A stretch of 64,000 bases of DNA from Dyella sp. OK004. GTDB taxonomy: Bacteria; Pseudomonadota; Gammaproteobacteria; Xanthomonadales; Rhodanobacteraceae. How positions within the stretch are numbered: position 1 is the first letter of the stretch; each line of letters opens with the position of its first letter. The notes beneath the pieces were generated by a model. It searched no databases, was not told where the DNA came from, and saw only the letters and a program-made list of their open reading frames with translations. This document shows positions 1-8,255 of this stretch, in pieces. The position numbers and the translations under genes are program-made. Location of the stretch: positions 1 to 64,000 of the forward strand of contig NZ_FOZI01000003.1 of assembly GCF_900114495.1 (NCBI RefSeq), in the 5' to 3' direction.

Positions 1-443
1 TCTCGCGCCATTTTGACGGGCAGCTCCAGGGCAAAACGGTGGCGCTGTGGGGTCTGGCGTTCAAGCCCAATACCGACGATATGCGTGAGGCGTCCAGTCG
101 ACGTTTGATGGAGGCCTTGTGGGAAGCGGGCGCTACGGTGCGTGCCTACGATCCGGAGGCGAGAGAAGAGACTCACCGCCTCTATGGCGACCGTGCGGAC
201 CTCACGCTTTGCGAGGGCGCGTATCAAGCGTTGGACGGCGCGGATGTGCTGGCGATCGTCACCGAATGGAAGGCGTTCCGTAGTCCGGACTTCGCGCGCA
301 TTCGCAGCGCACTAGCCAGTCCCGCGATTTTCGATGGGCGCAATCTTTACGACCCCGCGGCGGTCGAGGAGGCCGGGCTGGCGTACTACGGCGTAGGCCG
401 TGGCCGCAGCTTGAGGTCGTCGGGACGCGGGCCTTCCCCATGA
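1..443 (+). CDS. ugd: UDP-glucose 6-dehydrogenase, C-terminal part (5' end outside window)
   Basis: The frame is open from base 3 and encodes the last 146 residues of a UDP-glucose/GDP-mannose dehydrogenase. The segment GLAFKPNTDDMREA near residue 20 is the hallmark at the start of the UDP-binding C-terminal domain. Family members oxidise UDP-glucose to UDP-glucuronate with two NAD+, supplying acidic sugars for exopolysaccharide. The stop overlaps the next start (ATGA), so it is the first visible gene of a translationally coupled polysaccharide operon. The family is certain; the exact sugar nucleotide substrate is inferred, since the N-terminal NAD domain and catalytic Cys lie outside the window. 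Confidence 0.9.
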   Translation, partial: SRHFDGQLQGKTVALWGLAFKPNTDDMREASSRRLMEALWEAGATVRAYDPEAREETHRLYGDRADLTLCEGAYQALDGADVLAIVTEWKAFRSPDFARIRSALASPAIFDGRNLYDPAAVEEAGLAYYGVGRGRSLRSSGRGPSP

Positions 444-1618
444 ATGTCCGTTCGCGGGTGCGGCATGCACAGGCGATTCCCGGAACCAGTGCCCGCGCCA
501 GCTCCTGGCGCCTTGCAACCATCGCTATTTTTTTTCTGTGGACGTTCTTCTCCGTTTTTGTCTACAGCCATTTCAGCCAGCTGGGCGATAGTGAGGCGTA
601 TCTGACTGGTGCCTACGATGAGGATAGGCAGGCACGTACGGTGGTCATCACGCTGCTGTCGGTGAAGCTGCTGTCTCTGGTCAATAGTGAGCTTGTCGCG
701 CACTTGGTGTTTTCGATGTTTGCCGCCAGTGGCATGGCCTATCTATGGGTACATGCGGGTTTGCACGGCAAGTATCGCTGGCCGGTGCTGGCGATCATGC
801 TTAATCCGTGTTTTGGCGTGTGGGCTTCCGTCATCGGTCGCGAGTCCCTTTTTGTGGGCTTGCTTGGCTACTTCATGGGCGCGGTGCTTGCTTACTACAC
901 GTGCAAGCATTTGAGGCATCTGCTGCTGGCGGGAGTGTGCCTTGCAGGACTGATTTTTGTTCGAAGCGCCTACGGCATCGGCCTGGCCATCTTTCTGATC
1001 ATGTTTGTGATGTACACCTTGCCGATCCGGATGAACCTCAGTGCCGGTGTGCATATCGTGCTCGCTGTGGGTCTGGCGGCCTTGCTGGTGATCGTCGCCT
1101 GGCCGGCGCTTGATAACTATCTTGTCAACGACATTCTTCCGAAGGCGAAGAGTTACTTCACCCTTACTTCGGCCACCACGCGAACCTGGATTCAGCTGAG
1201 GACATCCGGTGATCTGTTTTCAGGACTATGGTGGTCCTTACCGCTGGCCCTGGTGGGGCCGACGCCAGGTGAGGTGGCGGCACGTCCAGTGATGCTGCCG
1301 TTCTTTGTCTCGGGGCTGGTGATCGTTGGCGTGTTGCTGCATCAGCTATGGCTGACCTTGAACGGGGCGATGCCAAAAAGTGTGCGCAAGGTCCTGATGT
1401 TGGCCTGGTTGCCGTCGCTGGTCGTCATCCTGATTTCGTATGTGCCTTTCGGTATCTACAACCCGGGTAGCGGCATCCGGTACCTGTGCGGCGTTTTGCC
1501 CTTTCTGGTATTCCCCGCACTGTTTTGCTCGACCGTCCGTGCCGACAGCAGGTGCGCGCCGTTGAGGGTCATGTACCCGGCGCATCGCAGTAGCCGTGTG
1601 CTCGGTGCCGGGCCATGA
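440..1618 (+). CDS. polytopic membrane protein, possible exopolysaccharide polymerase
   Basis: 392 residues with about ten hydrophobic segments from residue ~28 to ~370, a short basic N terminus and a basic tail. I recognise no strong family motif. Size, topology and place between a UDP-sugar dehydrogenase and a flippase suggest a Wzy/EpsG-like polymerase of the exopolysaccharide repeat unit in the inner membrane; this is inferred from context. Start and stop each overlap the neighbours by 4 nt (ATGA), so expression is coupled. A Wzy-type protein should show a large periplasmic loop with Arg residues; the loop after residue ~230 is a candidate. Confidence 0.75.
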   Translation: MNVRSRVRHAQAIPGTSARASSWRLATIAIFFLWTFFSVFVYSHFSQLGDSEAYLTGAYDEDRQARTVVITLLSVKLLSLVNSELVAHLVFSMFAASGMAYLWVHAGLHGKYRWPVLAIMLNPCFGVWASVIGRESLFVGLLGYFMGAVLAYYTCKHLRHLLLAGVCLAGLIFVRSAYGIGLAIFLIMFVMYTLPIRMNLSAGVHIVLAVGLAALLVIVAWPALDNYLVNDILPKAKSYFTLTSATTRTWIQLRTSGDLFSGLWWSLPLALVGPTPGEVAARPVMLPFFVSGLVIVGVLLHQLWLTLNGAMPKSVRKVLMLAWLPSLVVILISYVPFGIYNPGSGIRYLCGVLPFLVFPALFCSTVRADSRCAPLRVMYPAHRSSRVLGAGP

Positions 1619-2832
1619 GCGTGCTGGTATCTATGGTGCGCCTTGTGCCAGCGGCCATGTCTGTGTTCGTCACCGCCGGCATGATCGCCTTGTTGGGCAA
1701 GGGTCGATATGGCGAGCTGTCAGTGCTGATGGCGACTGGCGCTTTGTTGAACGGCCTGTTCTTTCATTGCTCGCGCAATCTCATTGTGTACCGGTCTCTG
1801 CTGCGGCTGCGTGCGGAGGATCTGGGTGACTCGTGGGGCGTCGGTGTGTTGTTGTCGATGCTCGCGCTGCTTGGCCTGGTCGGTGCGGGTCGTTTCGATG
1901 CACTGCTGTGGCTGCAGGTCATGCTGTTTCTGGTTTGCATCTCGCTGTGGGAGCGGGAGCTCGAATACCTGCGCTCAACGATGGATATCCGTGGGTATCT
2001 CGTGGTGGCTTGCGCCAGGCCGATGTGGAATCTGGCGGGCGTCGCCTTGCTATGGCCGTATCGTGGCATGGCGTGGGCTCCGCATGCCGCTTTTCTGGTC
2101 GTCAGTGTGTCGCCCATGCTGGCGTGTGCATCAAAGATGAGAGAAGTGTGGGGCAAGCTGACCTCCATCCTCAGCTTCTCCCTGGGTAATGTGGCGAGGA
2201 CGATGCCGGCAGGCGTCGTCATCACGCTTTCCATCTCTTACATCTTCGTATCGGATGCACTACTCAAGTTGAGTATGAGCAGGTTCCTGCCGGCCGAGGC
2301 CATGGGGACCTATGCCTCGGGTGTCGATCTGATCATGCCGGGCTGTTGGGTGCTGGTTTTTTCGCTGGCTTGGGATTTCGCGCCGCGATTGCTTGCTGCC
2401 GGCAGGGACGATCAAGCGCGAATCATCGTGAGAAGAAGCCTGCCGGTGGCTGTGCTCTGGCTGCTTGCGGTGTTCACGGTGCTGGCGATGCCCGACATGG
2501 AGTTGCCATTGATCGGCAGTCATGGGCGTCTGTATGCGTTCCAGTTGCTCGGCAATATGCTCGCGGCCGGACTATCCGGGATTGTCTTTCCGGCGTTTGT
2601 CGCCATGGGGCGGCGCTACACGGCATTGAGCTGCGCGCTCTTCGGCTTCAGCTTGAATCTTTCGTTGGCGTACTGGGCGATACGCTCATCAGGCGGCGAG
2701 CCTGACCAGGCGCTGCACCTTTCCCGTGCGATTGCGATAGCTCAGGTGATGGCCGCGACCGTGGCCATTTCCATGCTTTGCCGATGTATCGCGTTGGCGC
2801 GCCGGTATCCGCAGCAGACAGCCGAGTCATGA
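1615..2832 (+). CDS. oligosaccharide flippase family membrane protein (Wzx-like)
   Basis: 405 residues, almost wholly hydrophobic, with roughly 12 predicted membrane helices. Length and pattern fit polysaccharide flippases (Wzx/RfbX, MOP superfamily), which move lipid-linked repeat units to the periplasmic face of the inner membrane. It overlaps the preceding gene by 4 nt and the following glycosyltransferase by 4 nt. The specific substrate cannot be read from sequence. It could also be a more distant MurJ/MATE-like exporter, but the operon context favours exopolysaccharide export. Confidence 0.75.
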   Translation: MSVLVSMVRLVPAAMSVFVTAGMIALLGKGRYGELSVLMATGALLNGLFFHCSRNLIVYRSLLRLRAEDLGDSWGVGVLLSMLALLGLVGAGRFDALLWLQVMLFLVCISLWERELEYLRSTMDIRGYLVVACARPMWNLAGVALLWPYRGMAWAPHAAFLVVSVSPMLACASKMREVWGKLTSILSFSLGNVARTMPAGVVITLSISYIFVSDALLKLSMSRFLPAEAMGTYASGVDLIMPGCWVLVFSLAWDFAPRLLAAGRDDQARIIVRRSLPVAVLWLLAVFTVLAMPDMELPLIGSHGRLYAFQLLGNMLAAGLSGIVFPAFVAMGRRYTALSCALFGFSLNLSLAYWAIRSSGGEPDQALHLSRAIAIAQVMAATVAISMLCRCIALARRYPQQTAES

Positions 2833-4082
2833 AGATCATTCTTTTCGCCAATACGGATTGGTATCTGTACAACTTTCGGTTGTCTACGGCGCTTCATTTG
2901 AAGCAAGGCGGGCACGACGTGATTCTGCTCTCGCCACCAGGCGACTACGGCCACCGTTTCGCATCTTATGGGCTTCGATGGATCGCACTTCCAATGCAGC
3001 GATCCGGGCTCAATCCCTTGCGTGAACTGCGTACCGTGTATGCGCTGGTTGCCTTGCTGAAGCAAGAGAAGCCCGGCCTGTTGCACAGCTTTACCGTCAA
3101 AAGCGCTATCTATGGCGCCATAGCGGCACGCATGGCCGGCGTACCCGCCGTGGTGAACGCGGTGGCCGGCATGGGCTACGTGTTTGCCAGCGAAAGCCTG
3201 AAAGCTCGACTGCTCCGGCCGCTGGTGAGGCTGCTGATGCGAGTCACCATGGGCCAGGGCCACTCGCTACTTATTCTGCAAAACCCCGATGACGCCAAGA
3301 TGTTCGTGGATGAGGGGCTGGTGCCCGAAGAGAAGCTGCGGATCATCCTCAGCTCCGGCGTCAACACCATGCAGTTCAGGCCAGTCGAGCGGCGCGCGTC
3401 ACCGAAACGCCCACTCAGGGTTTTACTCGCGGCACGTCTGTTGTGGGCCAAGGGCATCAGAGAATATGTCGAGGCCGCGCGTCTGCTGAAGGACAAGGGG
3501 AGGGATATCGAATTCCTGATTGCTGGTATGCCGGATACGGGTAACCCTCAGTCAGTGACGACGGAACAGATTCTGGCGTGGTCGGAGGCTGGCATTGTGA
3601 CCTGGCTCGGGCATATGGCGGATATGCATGCGTTTCTTCCGTCCGCGGATGTCATGGCCTTGCCCAGCTACTACCGCGAGGGCGTGCCGAAGAGTCTGAT
3701 CGAGGCGGCTGCCTGCGGGTTGGCCATCGTCACTACGGACCGTCCAGGATGTCGCGAAGTGGTGGCCCGTGATGGTATCGACGGGTTGCTGGTGGAGCCG
3801 CGCGATGAACAATCGCTTGCTCATGCCATTGCACGCCTCGACGACGATCGCGATCTGCTACATCAATTAGGCATTCAGGCGCGCCGGAATGCGTTGAAGC
3901 ATTTTGACGAGAGGATCGTCATCAGCAAGACCATGGATGTGTATACCGAATTGCTGCCCGAATTTCGTAATGACGACGCTAACGCGTGGCAGCCGGACGC
4001 GGCCTGTATGCATACCATCGGCCAGACAGAAGGTTGGGTGGAAAGCGACCATGTGCCGGCTCCTTCGAGGCCGGTATCGTGA
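2829..4082 (+). CDS. glycosyltransferase family 4
   Basis: The start at 2829 (MKIILFANTDWYLYNF) overlaps the flippase stop as ATGA; an upstream in-frame ATG at 2778 lies inside the flippase gene and is rejected. 417 residues with a GT-B fold: an N-terminal acceptor domain, and a C-terminal donor domain with the E-x7-E type signature YREGVPKSLIEAAACG. It should add a sugar from a nucleotide-activated donor to the lipid-linked exopolysaccharide repeat at the cytoplasmic membrane face. Donor and linkage are unknown. The stop overlaps the next start (GTGA). Confidence 0.88.
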   Translation: MKIILFANTDWYLYNFRLSTALHLKQGGHDVILLSPPGDYGHRFASYGLRWIALPMQRSGLNPLRELRTVYALVALLKQEKPGLLHSFTVKSAIYGAIAARMAGVPAVVNAVAGMGYVFASESLKARLLRPLVRLLMRVTMGQGHSLLILQNPDDAKMFVDEGLVPEEKLRIILSSGVNTMQFRPVERRASPKRPLRVLLAARLLWAKGIREYVEAARLLKDKGRDIEFLIAGMPDTGNPQSVTTEQILAWSEAGIVTWLGHMADMHAFLPSADVMALPSYYREGVPKSLIEAAACGLAIVTTDRPGCREVVARDGIDGLLVEPRDEQSLAHAIARLDDDRDLLHQLGIQARRNALKHFDERIVISKTMDVYTELLPEFRNDDANAWQPDAACMHTIGQTEGWVESDHVPAPSRPVS

Positions 4083-4648
4083 CGGGGCGGAGTCTTTTTC
4101 GCACAGCCAAGCCATTGCTGTTGGTTATTGGTGTGCTGTTCCGGGTATTTCCGCGTGTAGTTTTCGTGGGCACCTGGTTCCTGGTCAGGAGCATGCCCGG
4201 CAAGGTGGGGGTGCTGATTAGATATCTCTACGCCAGGAGGCTCGCCAAGGCTTGCGGCGACAATGTGTTGATCGGTCCGGCCTGCACCATCTTGCATTGG
4301 AAAAATCTGGAGCTCGGCAACAATGTGGCATTGCACGAGCGGAGTTATGTCGATGCCATCGGCGGCGTGTCGGTGGGGAATGACGTTTCCATCGCCCATG
4401 CCACTTCGATCTTGTCCTTCGAGCACACATGGACAAATCGCGCCAAACCGATCAAGTACAACGACCTGTCGCTTTCGCCGATTGCGATCGCGTCCGATAC
4501 ATGGATTGGATGCGGTGTTCGCATTCTGGCTGGCGCATGTATCGGCGAGCGTACGGTGATAGCCGCTGGCGCGGTGGTTCCAAAGGGTTGCTATAAGGCC
4601 GGTGTCTTTGCCGGTGTGCCGGCCCGGCTCAAGAAGGCAATTTCATAA
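4079..4648 (+). CDS. hexapeptide-repeat acyltransferase (WcaF/LbetaH type)
   Basis: The GTG at 4079 overlaps the preceding stop (GTGA) and gives 189 residues; the longer frame from 3986 runs inside the glycosyltransferase. An N-terminal hydrophobic/basic stretch is followed by imperfect hexapeptide repeats (IGPACTILHW, ...GNNVALHE, ...VGNDVSIAHA, ...AGACIGERTVIAAGAVV) that build a left-handed beta helix. Such enzymes O-acetylate sugars using acetyl-CoA. The gene closes the operon, so a role in decorating the exopolysaccharide is inferred. The hydrophobic N terminus may tether it to the membrane. Confidence 0.85.
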   Translation: MTGRSLFRTAKPLLLVIGVLFRVFPRVVFVGTWFLVRSMPGKVGVLIRYLYARRLAKACGDNVLIGPACTILHWKNLELGNNVALHERSYVDAIGGVSVGNDVSIAHATSILSFEHTWTNRAKPIKYNDLSLSPIAIASDTWIGCGVRILAGACIGERTVIAAGAVVPKGCYKAGVFAGVPARLKKAIS

Positions 4649-4653
4649 ACGGG

Positions 4654-4684
4654 ACGCACCCACGTATGCGTTCTGCTTTTTTTT
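4654..4684 (+). terminator. possible intrinsic terminator of the exopolysaccharide operon
   Basis: A short inverted repeat (ACGCA at 4654, TGCGT at 4667) is followed five bases later by eight T residues (4677-4684). The stem is only five base pairs, so this is weak, but it lies just after the operon end. Confidence 0.35.
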
Positions 4685-4850
4685 CGCGCTGGTGTCTCCG
4701 TCGACGAGTTGTTGATCGGTTATCCATGCCGAAGTACGAGCGCTGTTTTTAGAAATTGTTCTATAGCGACGTATGAGGCGTGGGTTTCATGCTCGTTGTT
4801 CGGATTGCTGCGGAGTCCACGTGATGGACGCAGCCTTCATTAACTATTGA

Positions 4851-7178
4851 ATGGACACTCTTGACATGCCTGATACCAAGATCCCTACGATCCTTTACGC
4901 CTACGACGAAGCAGCGCAAGTCGAATTGCATAGCGGTGAGACCGCCGTGGATCGGACCCCGATTCTGCATGGCGGCGGCATGCCAGGTACGGTGGTGACC
5001 ATCTATGACGGACAACAGCGCGCCGTGGGCTCTGCGCAGGTGAACACATCCGGCGAATGGGAGTTTGAACTGAAAGCGGACCTGGCCAGTAGTGTGAACT
5101 TGTTTCAAGTCAGTACGGATGGCCAGGCATTCAGCGAACTTTTCGAGATCGATGTCGATCCGCGGGTTTTCGCTCCCGTATTTATCGATAGCGTGAGCGG
5201 TAGGGATGGATCAGCGTTTGAAGAGGGCGGCACGACTGACCCGTATCCGGTGCTTACCGGCAAGGTGGATGTTGCATCCCCTTGGCTATGGGACATGGCC
5301 GGGGATGTCTGGGTGACGATCTATGACGGCAGCAAAGAAATTGGCAAGTTTCAGGTCACCGATGGCTCGGGTAACTGGGAATATCAGCTGGAAACAGCTT
5401 TGTCGCCGGGCGAACACCATCTCACCGCAAAACTAGGTAATAGCCCGGCTAGCGGGGCGGTTGACTTCAGCGAGCTGCCGGCTACTGATGTGGCGCCATC
5501 CATTGAGATCGTGCGAGACGTGACTGGCGGTTCGCAGGCTGATCTGAGCAGTGGGGATGTCACCGATGAGCGCAATCCCCGCATCCAGGGTAAGGGCGAG
5601 CCGGGTACGGACGTGGCGATCTATGACAACGGCGAGCTGATCGGCGCGGCGCATGTGAACAGTGCCGGCAATTGGTGGTTCACGGTGTGGAATCTGTTGG
5701 GAGGCGATCACCTCCTGGTAGTAAAGGGTGCCGATGACCACGAAAGCGCGCCGTTCAAGCTGACCGTGGATATCTCGGGCATCGTTCCGGGGATCTCCAT
5801 CGTGCGCGATGTGAGTGGCGATTCGCCGGGCAATCTGAGCAGCGGCGACGTGACCCATGAGCGCAATCCACGTATTCAAGGCACGGCCGAACCGGGTACG
5901 GATGTAGCGATCTACGACAATGGCGAGCTGATCGGCACGGCGCATGTAAACATTGCGGGCAACTGGTGGTTCACGGCGTGGAATCTGTTGGGGGGTGAGC
6001 ACAACCTAGTGGTAAAGGGAGCCGATGACCACGAAAGCTCGCCATTCAAGCTGACGATAGACAACTCGAGCATCGTTCCGGAAATTTCGATCGTGCGTGA
6101 GGTGACCGGCGATTCACCCATCAATTTGAGCAGCGGCGCTACGACCGATGAGCGCAATCCACGCATCCAAGGTACAGCCGAGCCGGGTACGGATGTGACG
6201 ATCTACGACAACGGCGAATCGATCGGCACGGCGCATGTGAATAGTGCCGGCAACTGGTGGTTCACGGCGTGGGGGCTGGGTGAAGGAAAGCATGGCCTTA
6301 GCGTCACGGGAGCGCATGGCAACGAGAGCGCGGCTTCGTTCGAATTTATCGTTCAGACGATGCCCGCAACGCAGCCGGCCATCCAGGGCGCGATTGCCGC
6401 GGATGGCTCCCTGATTGGCTCTGGTTATGGCTATACAACGGTTGATGTTCGGCCAACGCTTTTTGGCAATAAGGCTGGGGCAAACGCTATCGTCACCATC
6501 ATGGACGATGGCAAGGTGATCGGTATAACCCATGCCGGTGCGCAGGGCACATGGGCCTACGAATTCTCGGATGCGTTGCTGGACGGGACTCACCATATCA
6601 CCGTACAAGTGGGTGCCGGCCCGGTGAGTAACGTGTTCGATCTTGGCGTCGCTACCTGGTCGCCGAAGATCAATTCCGTGTATGACCATGACACTGACCA
6701 ATCCCACAGCCAGGGCGGCTTTGTCATCACTGATGCGCATCCGACAATTTCGGGCATTGCTCCTATCAGTAGCTACGTGACCCTGATGGATGGCGATAAA
6801 GTACTTGGCACGGTTAAGGCAGATGCCCAGGGAAATTGGAGCATTACCCCGACACTCGATCCTGGCTCGCATCATTTGAGTGTGAGTGCAGACAACGGCA
6901 AGAACGGTTCTTCGGCGTTCGATTTCAACACCAATGCCGCCCCGCAAGAAGACAGCCAGCCCGAGGAATTGGCACAGCATGACATTCTCGTTGATGGACA
7001 CGACGATCTGTTTACCTCTCACTCGGAGCATGACAACACATCGCTGAGTGTGCACGATCTTGAGGTCAATCAGGTCTTGCCGCTGGGAGGCCTGGCTAGT
7101 CAGCATGCATCTACGGAAGGGCAGGCGCTCAATATCCACTTCCCGCTATCGCACGAGCCGATCCACGTTCCGATGTAA
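4851..7178 (+). CDS. Ig-like repeat protein, putative surface or matrix adhesin
   Basis: 775 residues, acidic, built of about seven tandem beta-sandwich modules of ~95 residues, each with a PGTxVxIYDNGxxIGxAxV...G.W type core as in bacterial Ig-like domains of large adhesins (Bap/BapA type). Three central modules are nearly identical (see repeat entry). The last ~80 residues are acidic and His-rich with no Ig fold. I see no signal peptide, no LPxTG, no glycine-rich RTX nonapeptides and no membrane anchor; export, if any, would need a C-terminal type I signal that I cannot prove. The ATG at 4866 (MPDTKIP) is an alternative start; neither has a strong ribosome site. Placement after the exopolysaccharide operon suggests a biofilm matrix role (inference). 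Confidence 0.8.
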   Translation: MDTLDMPDTKIPTILYAYDEAAQVELHSGETAVDRTPILHGGGMPGTVVTIYDGQQRAVGSAQVNTSGEWEFELKADLASSVNLFQVSTDGQAFSELFEIDVDPRVFAPVFIDSVSGRDGSAFEEGGTTDPYPVLTGKVDVASPWLWDMAGDVWVTIYDGSKEIGKFQVTDGSGNWEYQLETALSPGEHHLTAKLGNSPASGAVDFSELPATDVAPSIEIVRDVTGGSQADLSSGDVTDERNPRIQGKGEPGTDVAIYDNGELIGAAHVNSAGNWWFTVWNLLGGDHLLVVKGADDHESAPFKLTVDISGIVPGISIVRDVSGDSPGNLSSGDVTHERNPRIQGTAEPGTDVAIYDNGELIGTAHVNIAGNWWFTAWNLLGGEHNLVVKGADDHESSPFKLTIDNSSIVPEISIVREVTGDSPINLSSGATTDERNPRIQGTAEPGTDVTIYDNGESIGTAHVNSAGNWWFTAWGLGEGKHGLSVTGAHGNESAASFEFIVQTMPATQPAIQGAIAADGSLIGSGYGYTTVDVRPTLFGNKAGANAIVTIMDDGKVIGITHAGAQGTWAYEFSDALLDGTHHITVQVGAGPVSNVFDLGVATWSPKINSVYDHDTDQSHSQGGFVITDAHPTISGIAPISSYVTLMDGDKVLGTVKADAQGNWSITPTLDPGSHHLSVSADNGKNGSSAFDFNTNAAPQEDSQPEELAQHDILVDGHDDLFTSHSEHDNTSLSVHDLEVNQVLPLGGLASQHASTEGQALNIHFPLSHEPIHVPM
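5502..6371 (+). repeat. three direct repeats of 291 bp coding for near-identical Ig modules
   Basis: Unit boundaries at 5502, 5793 and about 6084 by the recurring I-x-IVR-(D/E)-V start. Units one and two are exactly 97 codons; the third is similar but diverges near its end. Conservation at DNA level implies recent duplication or ongoing homogenisation. Confidence 0.85.
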
Positions 7179-7523
7179 TACGAATGGGAGAACGGATGGT
7201 GCTCGGGTTTTCTTTCCTCCTTCCGGGTTGATTGGCACCGAATCTCCGCTAGATAGGCTTTTCTCATCCCCCTGCTCGCGACGCGAAGCTAGTCCCGTGG
7301 GACAGGGGGATGTTGAGCGTTGGGGAAACCTCCGACGCAAGCGTTCTCTCAAGCACTCACCCCTCCCCAGTCCTCCCCTGTAAGCAGGGGAGGGAGCCAA
7401 CGGCTCGCGTAGATGGGATTCGGCGCCAATCAAGCTCTCAGAAAATGGAGGGTGGCCTGCTGCGTTTCTACAGCGTGACCCTGCTGCGCATCAGTTCGAA
7501 GTCGAAACGCTCGTTGATTGGCT
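7179..7523. other. intergenic spacer with paired palindromes, no gene seen
   Basis: The spacer after the Ig-like gene holds one paired palindrome element (7262-7400) and about 120 bp without recognisable features. The short frames here follow the repeat and look non-coding. Confidence 0.6.
7262..7400. repeat. paired palindrome element, family 1, copy 1
   Basis: Left unit: CCCCCTG (7269 on), then a ~28 nt loop containing GACGCGAAGCTAGTCCCGTG, then CAGGGGG. Right unit: CACCCCTCCCCAGTCCTCCC followed by CTG, TAAG and CAGGGGAGGGAG. Five similar elements occur in this window, all intergenic. Confidence 0.8.
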
Positions 7524-8255
7524 TCAACGCCGACCGGCTAGCATCTCTTCCACCAGCGGCGTAAACCGCTCCCAGCTGCCGGGTTGTCCGGGCAGTTGTG
7601 TCAGCTGTTCAACCGTACGCAGAAACTGGTCGCGTGGGTATTCAACGGCGCCCAGGCTGATGAGGTGGTTGTTGGTGACCTGGGCGTCGATGAGGGGGAA
7701 GTCCCAGCGTTGGAGCAGTTGACCCAGGGCGAGGAGGGCGAGTTTGGAGCCGCCGCTTTCGCGGCTGAACATGGATTCGCCGCAAAAGAGACGACCAACG
7801 GCGACGCCGTAGATGCCACCGATGAGGCTTTCGCCTTCCCAGACTTCGACGCTGTGGGCGTGGCCCATGGCGTGGAGTCCGTCGTAGGCGTCGATCATGG
7901 CGGGGACGATCCAGGTGCCTATCTGGCCGGGGCGTGGTGCGGCGCAGGCTTCGACGACGTCGCGGAAGGCGTGGTCGATGGTGACGCGCCAGGGTTTGCC
8001 GGCGAGTTGGCGGCGCAGGCTGCGGTTGGGTTTGAGGCGGCTGGTGTGGAAGACGCAGCGTGGGTCGGGCGACCACCACAGGATGGGTTCGTCTTCGTTG
8101 TACCAGGGGAAGATGCCGCGCGAGTACGCCGCGAGCAGGCGGCGCGGAGAGAGGTCGCCGCCGAACGCGAGCAAGCCGTTGGGGTCGGTCATGGCGCGAC
8201 CGGGATCGGGGAACAGCTCCGGTTTGGCTGCGTCGAGAAGAGGCAGGCGGATCAT
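7524..8255 (-). CDS. aat: leucyl/phenylalanyl-tRNA--protein transferase
   Basis: 243 residues, the usual length. The family signature RGIFPWYNEDEPILWWSPDP lies at residues ~45-64, followed by the RCVF segment. The enzyme transfers Leu or Phe from aminoacyl-tRNA to N-terminal Arg or Lys of proteins, marking them for ClpS/ClpAP (the N-end rule pathway). The start overlaps the stop of the upstream FemAB-like gene by 4 nt (ATGA), so the two are coupled. No anomaly seen. Confidence 0.95.
   Translation of the reverse strand: MIRLPLLDAAKPELFPDPGRAMTDPNGLLAFGGDLSPRRLLAAYSRGIFPWYNEDEPILWWSPDPRCVFHTSRLKPNRSLRRQLAGKPWRVTIDHAFRDVVEACAAPRPGQIGTWIVPAMIDAYDGLHAMGHAHSVEVWEGESLIGGIYGVAVGRLFCGESMFSRESGGSKLALLALGQLLQRWDFPLIDAQVTNNHLISLGAVEYPRDQFLRTVEQLTQLPGQPGSWERFTPLVEEMLAGRR

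Noticed and set aside
5502-6371. CRISPR-like direct repeats
   Set aside because: The repeat units are 291 bp, coding, and have no spacer structure; no CRISPR array or cas gene was found anywhere in the window.
6114-7139. Long minus-strand frame (341 codons) antisense to the Ig-like gene
   Set aside because: It is a shadow of the repetitive coding frame: no family features, no ribosome site, and its repeats mirror the Ig modules.
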